The translations under genes were made by a program, and so were the position numbers. 64,000 bases of DNA from NCBI RefSeq assembly GCF_001262015.1, contig NZ_CP012075.1:1278501-1342500 (forward strand), in the 5' to 3' direction. The DNA comes from Prevotella fusca JCM 17724. Lineage in GTDB: Bacteria > Bacteroidota > Bacteroidia > Bacteroidales > Bacteroidaceae. A model generated the notes under the pieces. It saw nothing but the letters and a program-made list of their open reading frames with translations, was not told the origin of the DNA and ran no database searches. Shown here piece after piece: positions 9,011-18,074 of this stretch (positions are counted from its first letter, which is position 1; each line of letters starts with the position of its first letter).

Positions 9011-9391
9011 ATGAACGAAAAGATAGAACGATGGGACAGATGGGATACCCGTCTTCCCAACCCGAAAGACCAGCAACGGGCGATTGATTTGTTTCAGCGT
9101 TCAGGGGCAGAAACGAAGTCGGATTTCGTGCGTGGTCGTATTCTTGGAGAGAGTTTCAAGGTCATCACGATAGACAAATCTGCCGTGGAATATTACCGAA
9201 AACTCTCTGAATTGACGGCACAGATCCATAAAATTGGCGTGCTGTATAACCAGACCGTGCGTGCTATCAACAGCTATCATAGCGTGAAGACTGCACGGAT
9301 CCTGCTTGAGAAGTTGGAGAAATTGTCGGCTCAAATCATTGCCTTGCAAGAGCAGGCAATCAGTCTTACCATAGATTACCGCAGGAAATGA
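9011..9391 (+). CDS. mobA: MobA-type relaxosome accessory protein
   Basis: 126 residues from the ATG at 9011 (MNEKIERWDRWDTRLPNPKD). The middle (QRSGAETKSDFVRGRILGESF) looks like a ribbon-helix-helix DNA-binding segment, and a helical C-terminal part follows (LTAQIHKIGVLYNQTVRAIN). Such small proteins bind oriT with the relaxase in Bacteroides mobilization modules. Its stop overlaps the mobB start (ATGATAG), the normal arrangement of an accessory protein coupled to a relaxase. Confidence 0.8.
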   Translation: MNEKIERWDRWDTRLPNPKDQQRAIDLFQRSGAETKSDFVRGRILGESFKVITIDKSAVEYYRKLSELTAQIHKIGVLYNQTVRAINSYHSVKTARILLEKLEKLSAQIIALQEQAISLTIDYRRK

Positions 9392-10667
9392 TAGCGAAGA
9401 TTTCTGCAACGGAAAACCTTGGAGGGGCAATCGGCTATAACTTCAAAAGGTTGAAAAAGGAGAAGCAAGCATTCTCCTTGCCGCTGAATTGTATCAGGAC
9501 AAAGAGGGAACTTATACGATGGCAGAGGTGTTTGCCGATATGCAAGCACTTATCCCAGAGAAATGTCGAACAAAAAAGATGGTATTTCATTGCTCGCTCA
9601 ATCCGCACCCGGACGAGAAACTCTCCGATGAAACACTCACACAGATAGCCAAGGAGTATATGGAAGAACTTGGCTATGGCAAGCAACCCTATATTGTGTT
9701 CAAACACAACGACATCGCCCGTGAGCATATACACATCGTGTCGCTTCGAGTGGACGGAGAGGGAAAGAAAATCAACGACAGGTTTGAAAAGCGAAGGAGC
9801 AAGAAGATTACCGATGCGTTGGAAAGGAAGTATAACCTTATTCCGAGTTCAAAGGTTAGTGAGAAAGCGGTAACAGAAACGCCCAAGGTGGATACCACAA
9901 AAGGAAATATCAAAGAGCAGGTCGCAAGTGTTGTCCGCACGGTTCTGAAGCATTATCGCTTCTGTTCCTTGGGTGAATTGAATGCCATTCTTTCCGCATA
10001 CAATCTTGCAGTGGAAGAAGTGAAGACGGAGTTTCGGGGAAAGAAGTATGACGGACTGGTTTATGTTCCGACTAATGACAAGGGAGACAAAATAAGCACA
10101 CCCATCCATGCCTCGGACATTGGTCGTGGTATGGGCTATACAGCCGTGCAGAACAGGATGCAGAAGTCCAAACAAGCTATCAAGCCATTGATATCAATCA
10201 TAAGGTACAGGGTGTTACAAACAATGCGTACCTCTCCAAAGACAGAGGAAGAACTTCGGAAAAGACTGGAGGAACAAGGCTTGCGTGCGGTAATCCGAAA
10301 GAGCGAAAGCGGGCGCATCTATGGCATCACATTCATTGACGACAAGGAGGGCGTTGCGTTCAATGGCTCACGCTTGGGCAAGGGATATGCTGCCAATATA
10401 TTCAATGGTTATTTCTCCAATCCAACGGACAACCCATTCTTGGACGAAACGCTGTATGGCAATCCGTCTGTCCGTTTGGAACAATCAGCAACTGTCCAGC
10501 CTTTACAATCCAATGCAGAAGAAGGGGATAACCTTATCGATGAACTTATCGAGGATATGGCAGATAGTTCTTTCCTACCTACGGGCAATGATGATTGGAA
10601 GGAAGCGGCTTGGCAGCGTAAACTTCGCAGGCAAAGCAAAGTCAACCTCAGACAGAGGAAAAGATAG
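9388..10667 (+). pseudogene. mobB: MobB relaxase (MOBP-like) with an apparent one-base frameshift
   Basis: The gene opens at 9388 in frame with MIAKISATENLGGAIGYNFK, then the homologous sequence continues in the next frame as VEKGEASILLAAELYQDKEG and runs to 10667. Restoring one A in the AAAA run at 9445-9448 joins both parts into a relaxase of about 426 residues. The active-site histidines are seen in HNDIAREHIHIVSLR near residue 117. The product should nick oriT and stay bound to the transferred strand. If the deletion is real, only an internal start at 9489, lacking the N-terminal Tyr region, would be left, and transfer from this copy would fail. A sequencing error in a homopolymer is a serious alternative. 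Confidence 0.8.
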
Positions 10668-10750
10668 GTAAAGTATTTCAAACTTTGTTTGAACAACATT
10701 CAAATGCAATTCAAATAACGATAATACAACAAATATTAAGCAATACGATT

Positions 10751-12757
10751 ATGGCACAAGAAGATGATTTAAGGGCATTAGGTAAGGTCATGGACTTTAT
10801 GCGGGGTATATCGGTGATATTCCTCCTTATCAACTGTTATTGGTTCTGCTACGAGGCATTTCATGTCTGGGGGGTTACGCTTGGCATCATTGATAAAATT
10901 CTAATGAACTTCCAGCGCACCACGGGCTTGTTTTCATCCATCCTCTGGTCAAAACTCTTTTGTGTGGTATTTCTCGCTTTGTCCTGCCTTGGAACAAAGG
11001 GCGTGAAAGAGGAGAAAATCACTTGGCCAAAGATTTGGACGGTACTTTTCTCAGGCTTCGTCTTTTTCTTTCTCAACTGGTGGCTGCTGGCTTTGCCCAT
11101 CGGTAAGATCGGAGTAGCTTTGCTCTATATCTTCACGCTGTCCGTAGGCTATATCTGCCTGCTGATGGGTGGCGTATGGATGAGCCGACTGCTCAAAAAT
11201 AACTTGATGGACGATGTATTCAACACAGAAAACGAGAGTTTCATGCAGGAAACACGATTGATGGAGAATGAGTATTCCGTCAATCTCCCCACACGTTTTT
11301 ACTATAAGAAGAAATGGAATAAGGGCTGGATTAACGTAGTCAATCCCTTCCGCGCCTCGATGGTACTCGGTACACCGGGTTCGGGAAAGTCCTACGCCAT
11401 TGTGAACAACTACATCAAGCAGCAGATTGAGAAAGGCTTTGCGATGTATATCTACGATTATAAGTTCCCCGATTTGTCGGAGATAGCCTACAATCACCTG
11501 CTTCATCATTTGGATGCCTACAAGGTAAAACCGCAGTTCTTCGTGATAAATTTCGATGATCCGAGAAAGTCGCATCGGTGCAATCCTATCAATCCTGCCT
11601 TTATGACAGATATATCGGATGCCTACGAGAGTGCCTATACCATCATGCTCAACCTTAACCGCTCGTGGATACAGAAGCAGGGAGATTTCTTCGTGGAGTC
11701 GCCGATTATCTTGCTGGCAGCCATCATTTGGTTTCTGAAAATCTATGAGAACGGTAAGTATTGCACCTTTCCTCATGCCATTGAGTTCCTGAACCGCCCC
11801 TACGCACAGATATTCCCGATACTCACTTCCTACGATGAACTTGCCAACTACCTTTCGCCCTTTATGGACGCATGGGAGGGTGGAGCGCAGGACCAGTTGC
11901 AGGGACAGATAGCCAGTGCCAAAATACCACTGTCTCGTATGATAAGCCCTGCTCTCTATTGGGTGATGACGGGTGATGATTTCTCGCTCGACATCAACAA
12001 TCCTAACGAACCGAAAGTACTCGTGGTCGGCAACAATCCCGACCGCCAGAATATCTATTCAGCAGCACTTGGTCTGTATAACAGTCGTATCGTGAAGCTC
12101 ATCAACAAGAAGAAGCAACTCAAATCCTCTGTGATTATCGATGAGTTACCGACTATCTACTTTCGTGGACTTGACAACCTCATAGCTACTGCACGAAGCA
12201 ATAAAGTTGCTGTATGTTTGGGCTTTCAGGACTTCTCACAACTTACCCGTGATTATGGCGACAAAGAGAGCAAAGTAATACAGAACACTGTAGGTAACGT
12301 GTTCTCCGGGCAAGTGGTAGGAGAAACGGCTAAGACGCTTTCTGAGCGGTTTGGAAAGGTGCTCCAGCAACGGCAGTCTATGACCATCAACCGCAATGAT
12401 AAGTCCACGTCCATATCTACGCAGTTGGACAGTTTGATTCCTGCCAGTAAGATTAGCAACCTTACGCAAGGTATGTTTGTAGGAGCTGTGTCCGACAACT
12501 TTGATGAGCGAATTGAGCAGAAGATTTTCCACGCAGAGATTGTTGTGGATAGTGCCAAAGTTTCTGCCGAAATGAAAGCATACCAGCCCATCCCTGTAAT
12601 CAATATATTCCGAAACGAAAACAGCTCTGATAACCTCAAAGAGGCTATCGAAGCCAATTATAAGAGAATCAAACAGGATATACTTTTTCTCGTTGATTTT
12701 GAGATTGAACGAATCAAAAATGAGCCTCGGTTAAGATATTTATTAAAAGAATTATAG
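10751..12757 (+). CDS. mobC: MobC, VirD4-type coupling protein
   Basis: 668 residues from the ATG at 10751 (MAQEDDLRALGKVMDF); the open frame extends further upstream to 10685 but without family similarity. An N-terminal YWFCY motif lies in a membrane region (INCYWFCYEAF), followed by more helices up to about residue 145. The Walker A motif GTPGSGKSY is near residue 207, and the Walker B-like SSVIIDELPTIY is near residue 460. This is the coupling ATPase that hands the relaxase-DNA complex to the channel; in CTnDOT it is called MobC. It is intact and follows mobB by about 80 bases. Confidence 0.9.
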   Translation: MAQEDDLRALGKVMDFMRGISVIFLLINCYWFCYEAFHVWGVTLGIIDKILMNFQRTTGLFSSILWSKLFCVVFLALSCLGTKGVKEEKITWPKIWTVLFSGFVFFFLNWWLLALPIGKIGVALLYIFTLSVGYICLLMGGVWMSRLLKNNLMDDVFNTENESFMQETRLMENEYSVNLPTRFYYKKKWNKGWINVVNPFRASMVLGTPGSGKSYAIVNNYIKQQIEKGFAMYIYDYKFPDLSEIAYNHLLHHLDAYKVKPQFFVINFDDPRKSHRCNPINPAFMTDISDAYESAYTIMLNLNRSWIQKQGDFFVESPIILLAAIIWFLKIYENGKYCTFPHAIEFLNRPYAQIFPILTSYDELANYLSPFMDAWEGGAQDQLQGQIASAKIPLSRMISPALYWVMTGDDFSLDINNPNEPKVLVVGNNPDRQNIYSAALGLYNSRIVKLINKKKQLKSSVIIDELPTIYFRGLDNLIATARSNKVAVCLGFQDFSQLTRDYGDKESKVIQNTVGNVFSGQVVGETAKTLSERFGKVLQQRQSMTINRNDKSTSISTQLDSLIPASKISNLTQGMFVGAVSDNFDERIEQKIFHAEIVVDSAKVSAEMKAYQPIPVINIFRNENSSDNLKEAIEANYKRIKQDILFLVDFEIERIKNEPRLRYLLKEL

Positions 12758-12843
12758 TTCTGATAAATACAGAACATTTTTGTATATGCCATTATTTACT
12801 ATCCTATCATATGCTGTAGAACAGTTTTATCATCTGCCCAAAT

Positions 12844-13077
12844 AAGAATGGCGCAGATTTCGAAAAGGCTTCAGCAGAGATAAATGTCTCTATATCTATT
12901 CCCGAAATCAAGCCTTTCCAAAACGAAGTCGGCTCCGATAACCTCAAAGAGACTATCGAAGCCAACCATCGTGAGCTAAAGAGAGAAAGACTCTCTTGCT
13001 CTGTCATAAACAGAAAGAAATATTGTCCTCCATCGCTATGTTATCTAATAAAAGATAAATCCTCTAACATATATTAA
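12844..13077 (+). pseudogene. Remnant of a second mobC 3' end
   Basis: Read in the frame of base 12844, the DNA encodes SAEINVSISIPEIKPFQNEV then GSDNLKETIEANHRELKRE. This aligns with the last ~45 residues of MobC (SAEMKAYQPIPVINIFRNEN then SSDNLKEAIEANYKRIKQD). No start or upstream domain is present. It is a diverged, partly duplicated tail standing right where the RiPP cargo begins, so it may mark the join made when the cargo was acquired. Confidence 0.7.
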
Positions 13078-13208
13078 ATACTATTTTGATATTTCGTTAT
13101 GTGGATTACTGACCATAATTAGGGGGTGTACTACATATTTCCTCTTACAAATATGGTAACACATAGAGGACAACTAACAAATGTTTTGCAAATAAAGACA
13201 AATTTTAA

Positions 13209-14261
13209 TTACCAGTCTACCAACTCTGTACGACCATTTGCAGGAGGAACTCCATAAAGTCCTCTTTGGGCATTTATTTGGTTCTGTAGCTGCAAACGCT
13301 CTTCTTCTGTTAGGCGTCTGCCTGATTGATCATACACATCATCTAATTCAACATAGTTGTCTTTTCTTGCTATGTAAGGTAGATAATGAGAATTCAGGAA
13401 AGCCTTATCCTGTGTAGAAAGTGTATAATTTATAGCAATACCAAGTCCCGTTTTTGTAGTTATAGTATTTAATCCATTCTTTGAGAAATCTTTTGACGAT
13501 GCAAGGGTAATGGAGAACATATCAAACATTCCCATAGTAGTGTAGTTGCTCTTTATCTTATCAAAAGCCGACTTGCAATTGTCCTTGACATTGTTAAAAT
13601 CAATTTTCACGTAATTATCACGATCTGGTCGCTGTTGTTCATTGAACATTCCTGCAGCATTACAGAATGCATGCAAGAAGAATCGCTTTATCTCATTTGC
13701 GTCTGCATTCTCAAGAGTTGTTGGGACATTTATATATTGTTCACCACCTACTAAGCCGTAGTTACCGCTTCCTTCTCTACCAGAATCCATTCTGACAGCA
13801 ATGTTTGGAAGTTTTATGTGATATGGCTCATAGTATTCCGGATCCTCTATAGAGTTATAGAAACGTACATTTGTCTGTTCTTCCATTTCTGCTATAGCAA
13901 GAATAGCCCCATCTTTTATCTTCCCAGGGAGCTTAAGGAACTTCACTCTAAGCATTGTCCAATATTGTGCAGGATAAAATCCATATATGCCAATTGCTCT
14001 TGTAGAAACTGAAATACGTGGATCGTCAAACAATCCCCAACGTGTTGGAATTGTAGATGCAATGGTTGTTGTCCATGCATCCTTTTGTTGGACGTTACCA
14101 AAAGGATTTCCTGTTGATAGTAGCAACTTTTGCTGTTCTGTACTCAATGTTGCAACGTACGCAACATGTTTCTCACTGTGAGTTGTTTCTGTTTGTATAG
14201 CATCATCATTAGAGCATGATGCCACAGATAAAGCTAATACTGTTGTCAATAAAGAGTTCAT
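13209..14261 (-). CDS. Astacin-like lipoprotein with a destroyed zinc site (pseudoprotease)
   Basis: 350 residues. The start MNSLLTTVLALSVASC gives a lipobox with Cys16, and SNDD follows. The astacin (M12A) fold is visible: SIPTRWGLFDD at the start, AILAIAEMEEQTNVRFYN, then HAFCNAAGMFNEQQRPDRDN at about residues 197-216, and MFSITLASSKDFSKNG in the Met-turn region. The family motif is HExxHxxGxxHExxRxDRD. Here the catalytic Glu is Ala, and the second and third zinc His are Asn, each needing very few base changes, while neighbours are kept. The Met-turn is also changed. It can hardly be a zinc protease; a binding or immunity-type role is possible. It is last in the leftward RiPP-like operon. 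A TAA lies upstream in the same frame, so the start is well constrained. Confidence 0.8.
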   Translation of the reverse strand: MNSLLTTVLALSVASCSNDDAIQTETTHSEKHVAYVATLSTEQQKLLLSTGNPFGNVQQKDAWTTTIASTIPTRWGLFDDPRISVSTRAIGIYGFYPAQYWTMLRVKFLKLPGKIKDGAILAIAEMEEQTNVRFYNSIEDPEYYEPYHIKLPNIAVRMDSGREGSGNYGLVGGEQYINVPTTLENADANEIKRFFLHAFCNAAGMFNEQQRPDRDNYVKIDFNNVKDNCKSAFDKIKSNYTTMGMFDMFSITLASSKDFSKNGLNTITTKTGLGIAINYTLSTQDKAFLNSHYLPYIARKDNYVELDDVYDQSGRRLTEEERLQLQNQINAQRGLYGVPPANGRTELVDW

Positions 14262-14300
14262 GACAACTTGAACATACCGATTTGTAAATATTTGTAAAAA

Positions 14301-14612
14301 TTATTTATTGTTATTCATTTGCTCAACATTTCGAAGAGCGTTGTTGTAAAGCTCTGATTTTATACCTAAAATTTCTGCATCCTGTTCTGTAAGGTCGAGA
14401 TAATATCTGCCATTATTATTGCGGATAAGATTAGTCAGGATAGTACTCTTGTCTATTTGGATATTGTATAAATCCATACTGTCCAAAGGCTGTCTATTAT
14501 GCTCTACACCATTCCCGCCATTAGTTATATCTGAGTAAATATCGTCATGGCAAGCTGTAAAGAAAAACATAAGAGCAAATAACGGAATAATTCTAAAAAC
14601 ACTTTTTTTCAT
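14301..14612 (-). CDS. Small lipoprotein, unknown function
   Basis: 103 residues with a lipoprotein signal (IIPLFALMFFFTAC, Cys21) followed by HDD, an acidic stretch like the surface-export signal of Bacteroidetes lipoproteins. The rest (LDLTEQDAEILGIKSELYNN near the end) shows no known domain; the phrase LTEQDAEILGI resembles that seen in putative leader or accessory proteins of peptide systems, but this is weak. It overlaps the upstream lipoprotein gene by 4 bases and precedes the astacin-like gene by 39 bases, so it belongs to the same operon. Confidence 0.7.
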   Translation of the reverse strand: MKKSVFRIIPLFALMFFFTACHDDIYSDITNGGNGVEHNRQPLDSMDLYNIQIDKSTILTNLIRNNNGRYYLDLTEQDAEILGIKSELYNNALRNVEQMNNNK

Positions 14613-15244
14613 TGTAATTGTACTTTGTTATAGGATAAAACATCAGAAAAATGTCCCTCTAACTTATATGAAATAGGGAATTCATCATTGGAATAGAGAT
14701 AAATCTCACCGTCTAACTTTTTAGTTCTATTATTAAATTTCTTAAAAATAATAGTGCCATCTATAGATGTTGCTGATGGCAACTTATTATAATCTATAAT
14801 AATAGCGATACCCCTACTATCATTGTTGTTTTCAGAAACTGGTATATATTTCAAGAAATCTTCAAAGATAGTTCTGTCTTTATCGTACATTAAATTCTTT
14901 GATAATTGGTAAGATTTATCCAAATTTGGAAAGACTTCACCTTGAGGGATACGAAAAGCTCCAAACAACCATAATGGTGTTTCACTTTGAATACTTCTAA
15001 ACATAAATTGGAAAATAAAAATACTATCGTTATAAACACCTAATCTATCACCATTGAACAATGTTGGCTTTATTGGAAGATCAGGGTGGAAAGCATCATA
15101 TATAGACACATAATCTTTATATGCGACACCATTAACGCTAGCATATCCATACACAGTGATGGTTCCATCTTTATCTTTTGAACAACCTATCAAACTACAC
15201 GTAATAAGCAATGTTGTAGAGAAAATTAAAATGTGCTTGAACAT
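14609..15244 (-). CDS. Lipoprotein, unknown function
   Basis: 211 residues. The signal (ILIFSTTLLITCSLIGC) has a lipobox at Cys21, then SKDKDG. The body is beta-rich (GTITVYGYASVNGVAYKDYV and many later strands such as LDGEIYLYSNDEFPISYKLEGHF), like the small lipid-anchored beta-barrel or sandwich proteins common in Bacteroidetes. No family is recognised with certainty. It is coupled by a 4-base overlap to the 103-residue lipoprotein. Confidence 0.65.
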   Translation of the reverse strand: MFKHILIFSTTLLITCSLIGCSKDKDGTITVYGYASVNGVAYKDYVSIYDAFHPDLPIKPTLFNGDRLGVYNDSIFIFQFMFRSIQSETPLWLFGAFRIPQGEVFPNLDKSYQLSKNLMYDKDRTIFEDFLKYIPVSENNNDSRGIAIIIDYNKLPSATSIDGTIIFKKFNNRTKKLDGEIYLYSNDEFPISYKLEGHFSDVLSYNKVQLQ

Positions 15245-15361
15245 ATTATTTTATTTTTATAGTTACAGGAATAATTTATCTTTTATAGATTTTCAGCTAC
15301 CTCTATTTTTATATTTAAAATGCGCATAAATTAAATATCTAATCAATCATAGCTATACCTT

Positions 15362-17659
15362 CTATTTGCTTCCTGACAAAATGCCAGAATTGGTATCACT
15401 ATTATTTATTCGTTTGTTTACATTGTTCTTGTGTTTACCGAAGTCTATGTTGATATATGCTTCAAGCATGAATATTCTGTTCAGGTCATGCGAAAAAGCA
15501 TCCTGCCTGTAAGGAGCTAGCTTCGACCAGTTCTCTACATACTGACTATACTTGCTACTGAAAGGATTCAACACCTGAGCTTGTATGCCCCAGTTATCCT
15601 TATTATAGCCGACAGATATTGAATGTAGAGTCTCCTCCTTGGTTAAAGTCTCTCCCCATAGTATTTTATGCCCTTTGCTGGCACTGGCCATCAGGAACCA
15701 ATTCCCTTTCAGAAAGGTAACAGAACCATTTACACCAAAATCAGAATAGGTGTGGGTATAATTATTTCCCTCACTTATGTATCTGTTCAAGTATGTGCTG
15801 ATATTAACCTGAAAATTTTCACCGAAAGGAGTCAGCTTCAGATTTAAATTATTCTGCAATCGATGAAAACCCCTCTGATTTTCCATTGTACGTATATACT
15901 TATTATTCTCGAACAATGTCGTCTCCATCAATGGCTTGTCATCAAAGCTGTATCTGATAAGATAATCCAAATCCAACCATTTGTACTTCCAGTTGATAGT
16001 CAAATCATTAGAAACGAATTTTACCGTCTTAAGATTAGGATTTCCTCGTCTAACTTGATAATTATCTATATTCTGACTCACATCATTCATATCTGATAAT
16101 GATGGAGAATAACCTGAAATATAGCCAGTGTATCTAACAAGTAAATTCTTGGTCAGATTGTATGACAATTTAAGTGTTGGCCGAAAAATAATTTTACTCT
16201 GGCTTACATCTCCCTGACTGTTATATGTTCTCATTACACCACTACCCATGGTGTATACCAATTTCCCTACCTCAGACATAAATTCCACATACCCATAGGT
16301 CTCAGCTGTTCGCATGCTTATATTCGCATTGATGGTTCCACCATAATTATTGGAAACGAAGGCCTGATTATGTTTTATGCCAAGTGATAACATGGAATTT
16401 TTAATCTTTTGCTCATAAATAGCCTCAGCGATGAGCGAATATTTATCACCTTTTGTCTGCGATGCATATTCCTCAACAGAATTTACTCCTCTCTGAACAA
16501 AATGCCTATTATTCTTAGTTTTTATATAGGTTCCTACCACATCAATAAACAGATTCTTTCCTTTAGCCAATTCTGTCTGGTAATAAATATCTAATGAAGG
16601 TATATTTTCCCTCGACTTTTCATGATCGGATATTTTATATTCCTGTCCAGCACTTGTAAGTTCGGATTCTCTGTCTGATATGGAATAAGGCATATCCATA
16701 TATGACAGTCTATAGTTAATACTGAGTAGATGGTTATTTTTATTATAGTCATAACCTAATAGGAAATTCATCCTGTCATACTTTACCTTTGTAGGCAAGC
16801 CTGTTTCCACATTGTATAGTGGAGTTGCAGTTCCATTAAAGGTTTCAACATTTTCACGTATCCATTTCAAATCTCTGCGTTCCCAATTAGATATAAACTT
16901 GAAAGACGAACTTCCAAAATGATAATTAGCGGAAACATTATAATCTCCTGTTCCAATTTTATTTATGCCATTGGTTAAATCGACTGAGAAATTTCCACCT
17001 GAGTTCCTCCGTTTCAGAATAATATTAATGACAGCTCCCACATTTCCATAACGCAATCCCGGATTATCATGGTATTCCACCTTTGCTATATCGTCTGGTC
17101 TTAGAGATTTCACCTCAGGAAGTTTTGCCTTTACTCCATTAATTTGTAATTCAACTGTCCCTCCTGTAGTCATCTCTATGCTATTGTTAATAGAATTGAT
17201 TTCAATGCGTGGAAGACTTAAATTCTGTAGTAACAAAAGGCCATTACTGGATGCCTTCCGTTGCAGACTACTAGGAATAAGTATCTGTCTGTCTATTTTC
17301 TGAATTTTATTACTACCAACAACTTTTACCTCTCCTAAAGTCTTTGGCAATACCATCAGTTTAATCTTTCCCATATCAACATCATCCGATGCATTATTAC
17401 AGGTAATATATTGGTCTTCATAGCCTATATATGACAGATGAACGATAAAGTTATTCGATTGAATACTTTTAATATGAAATTCACCCACATCATTGGTTAC
17501 GCCGCCAGACAAGAATGTCGAATCTGTCGACAGAATTCTGACTGAACATCCAATTACTTCCTTGTCGTTTTCATCAATAATGTTTCCTCTTACACTCACT
17601 TGAGAGTATACTCCTTTAGAAAACATCAGAAACAGGAGTATCATAAAAATATGCTTCAT
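15362..17659 (-). CDS. Outer-membrane beta-barrel protein with carboxypeptidase-regulatory-like N-domain
   Basis: About 765 residues; ATG at 17659 is preferred, and one four codons upstream (17671) is also possible. The order is: signal peptide (ending KGVYSQ), a beta-sandwich CarboxypepD_reg-like domain (VSVRGNIIDENDKEVIGCSV), a plug-like segment (VELQINGVKAKLPEVKSLRP ... GLRYGNVGAVINIILKRR), then a long beta-barrel with alternating aromatic strands. This is the TonB-receptor-like family often named outer membrane beta-barrel family protein. It lacks an obvious TonB box at the N-terminus. In this locus it may move or bind the peptide product at the outer membrane. It is a distant relative of the 783-residue gene two positions upstream. 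Confidence 0.85.
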   Translation of the reverse strand: MKHIFMILLFLMFSKGVYSQVSVRGNIIDENDKEVIGCSVRILSTDSTFLSGGVTNDVGEFHIKSIQSNNFIVHLSYIGYEDQYITCNNASDDVDMGKIKLMVLPKTLGEVKVVGSNKIQKIDRQILIPSSLQRKASSNGLLLLQNLSLPRIEINSINNSIEMTTGGTVELQINGVKAKLPEVKSLRPDDIAKVEYHDNPGLRYGNVGAVINIILKRRNSGGNFSVDLTNGINKIGTGDYNVSANYHFGSSSFKFISNWERRDLKWIRENVETFNGTATPLYNVETGLPTKVKYDRMNFLLGYDYNKNNHLLSINYRLSYMDMPYSISDRESELTSAGQEYKISDHEKSRENIPSLDIYYQTELAKGKNLFIDVVGTYIKTKNNRHFVQRGVNSVEEYASQTKGDKYSLIAEAIYEQKIKNSMLSLGIKHNQAFVSNNYGGTINANISMRTAETYGYVEFMSEVGKLVYTMGSGVMRTYNSQGDVSQSKIIFRPTLKLSYNLTKNLLVRYTGYISGYSPSLSDMNDVSQNIDNYQVRRGNPNLKTVKFVSNDLTINWKYKWLDLDYLIRYSFDDKPLMETTLFENNKYIRTMENQRGFHRLQNNLNLKLTPFGENFQVNISTYLNRYISEGNNYTHTYSDFGVNGSVTFLKGNWFLMASASKGHKILWGETLTKEETLHSISVGYNKDNWGIQAQVLNPFSSKYSQYVENWSKLAPYRQDAFSHDLNRIFMLEAYINIDFGKHKNNVNKRINNSDTNSGILSGSK

Positions 17660-17826
17660 TTTTTGTAACATTTTGATAATTTCCTTATAATTTTATATTT
17701 ATATCTTTAGTCTATTTTGAAACACCCTCTTTTATTTCCTTACTACTTGCTCCATCGCTATCAAACATCACACTTTACGTTGTATTCTTATTACCTACAG
17801 GCGAAAGAAGTATTCTTATGTTTCCA

Positions 17827-18074
17827 TTAAAGTCCTATAGTTTTAATGCCAAATTTCTCAGCAGCTTCTTTTATTCCCAACATAGAAATACCTTCTGTAG
17901 TTGCATAACATATGCTAGACAAGAAAGCTTGGGTTTTAGGACTGACCCGAAAGCTTGGCTAAAGTTCTTACCGTAATATTTACATATCATCTGTAAGCAA
18001 GTGGTACCACACATCATAGAATCTGATTGTCTAAAAAAGGTAATCGCCTCATTGTAATCGTGTTTTCTCCTCAT
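17827..18074 (-). pseudogene. C39 leader-peptidase domain, frameshifted and without transporter
   Basis: From ATG 18074 the frame reads FFRQSDSMMCGTTCLQMICK then YYGKNFSQ, the C39 peptidase start with its catalytic Cys (MMCGTTC), as found at the N-terminus of bacteriocin ABC exporters. It then shifts frame. The continuation ICYATTEGISMLGIKEAAEK ... FGIKTIGL lies in another frame and stops at 17827. Between the two, a 10-bp direct repeat (GAAAGCTTGG at 17923-17932 and 17949-17958) bounds 26 extra bases; removing them restores one frame (NFSQAFLSSICYATTEG). The ATP-binding and membrane domains are absent. It overlaps the preceding receptor gene by 26 bases. Confidence 0.8.

Noticed and set aside
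17672..17826. Possible second small peptide gene (MFDSDGASSKEIKEGVSK frame) between the barrel and C39 remnant
   Set aside because: Only 18 codons, in-frame stop close upstream, no leader features; more likely debris of the lost transporter.
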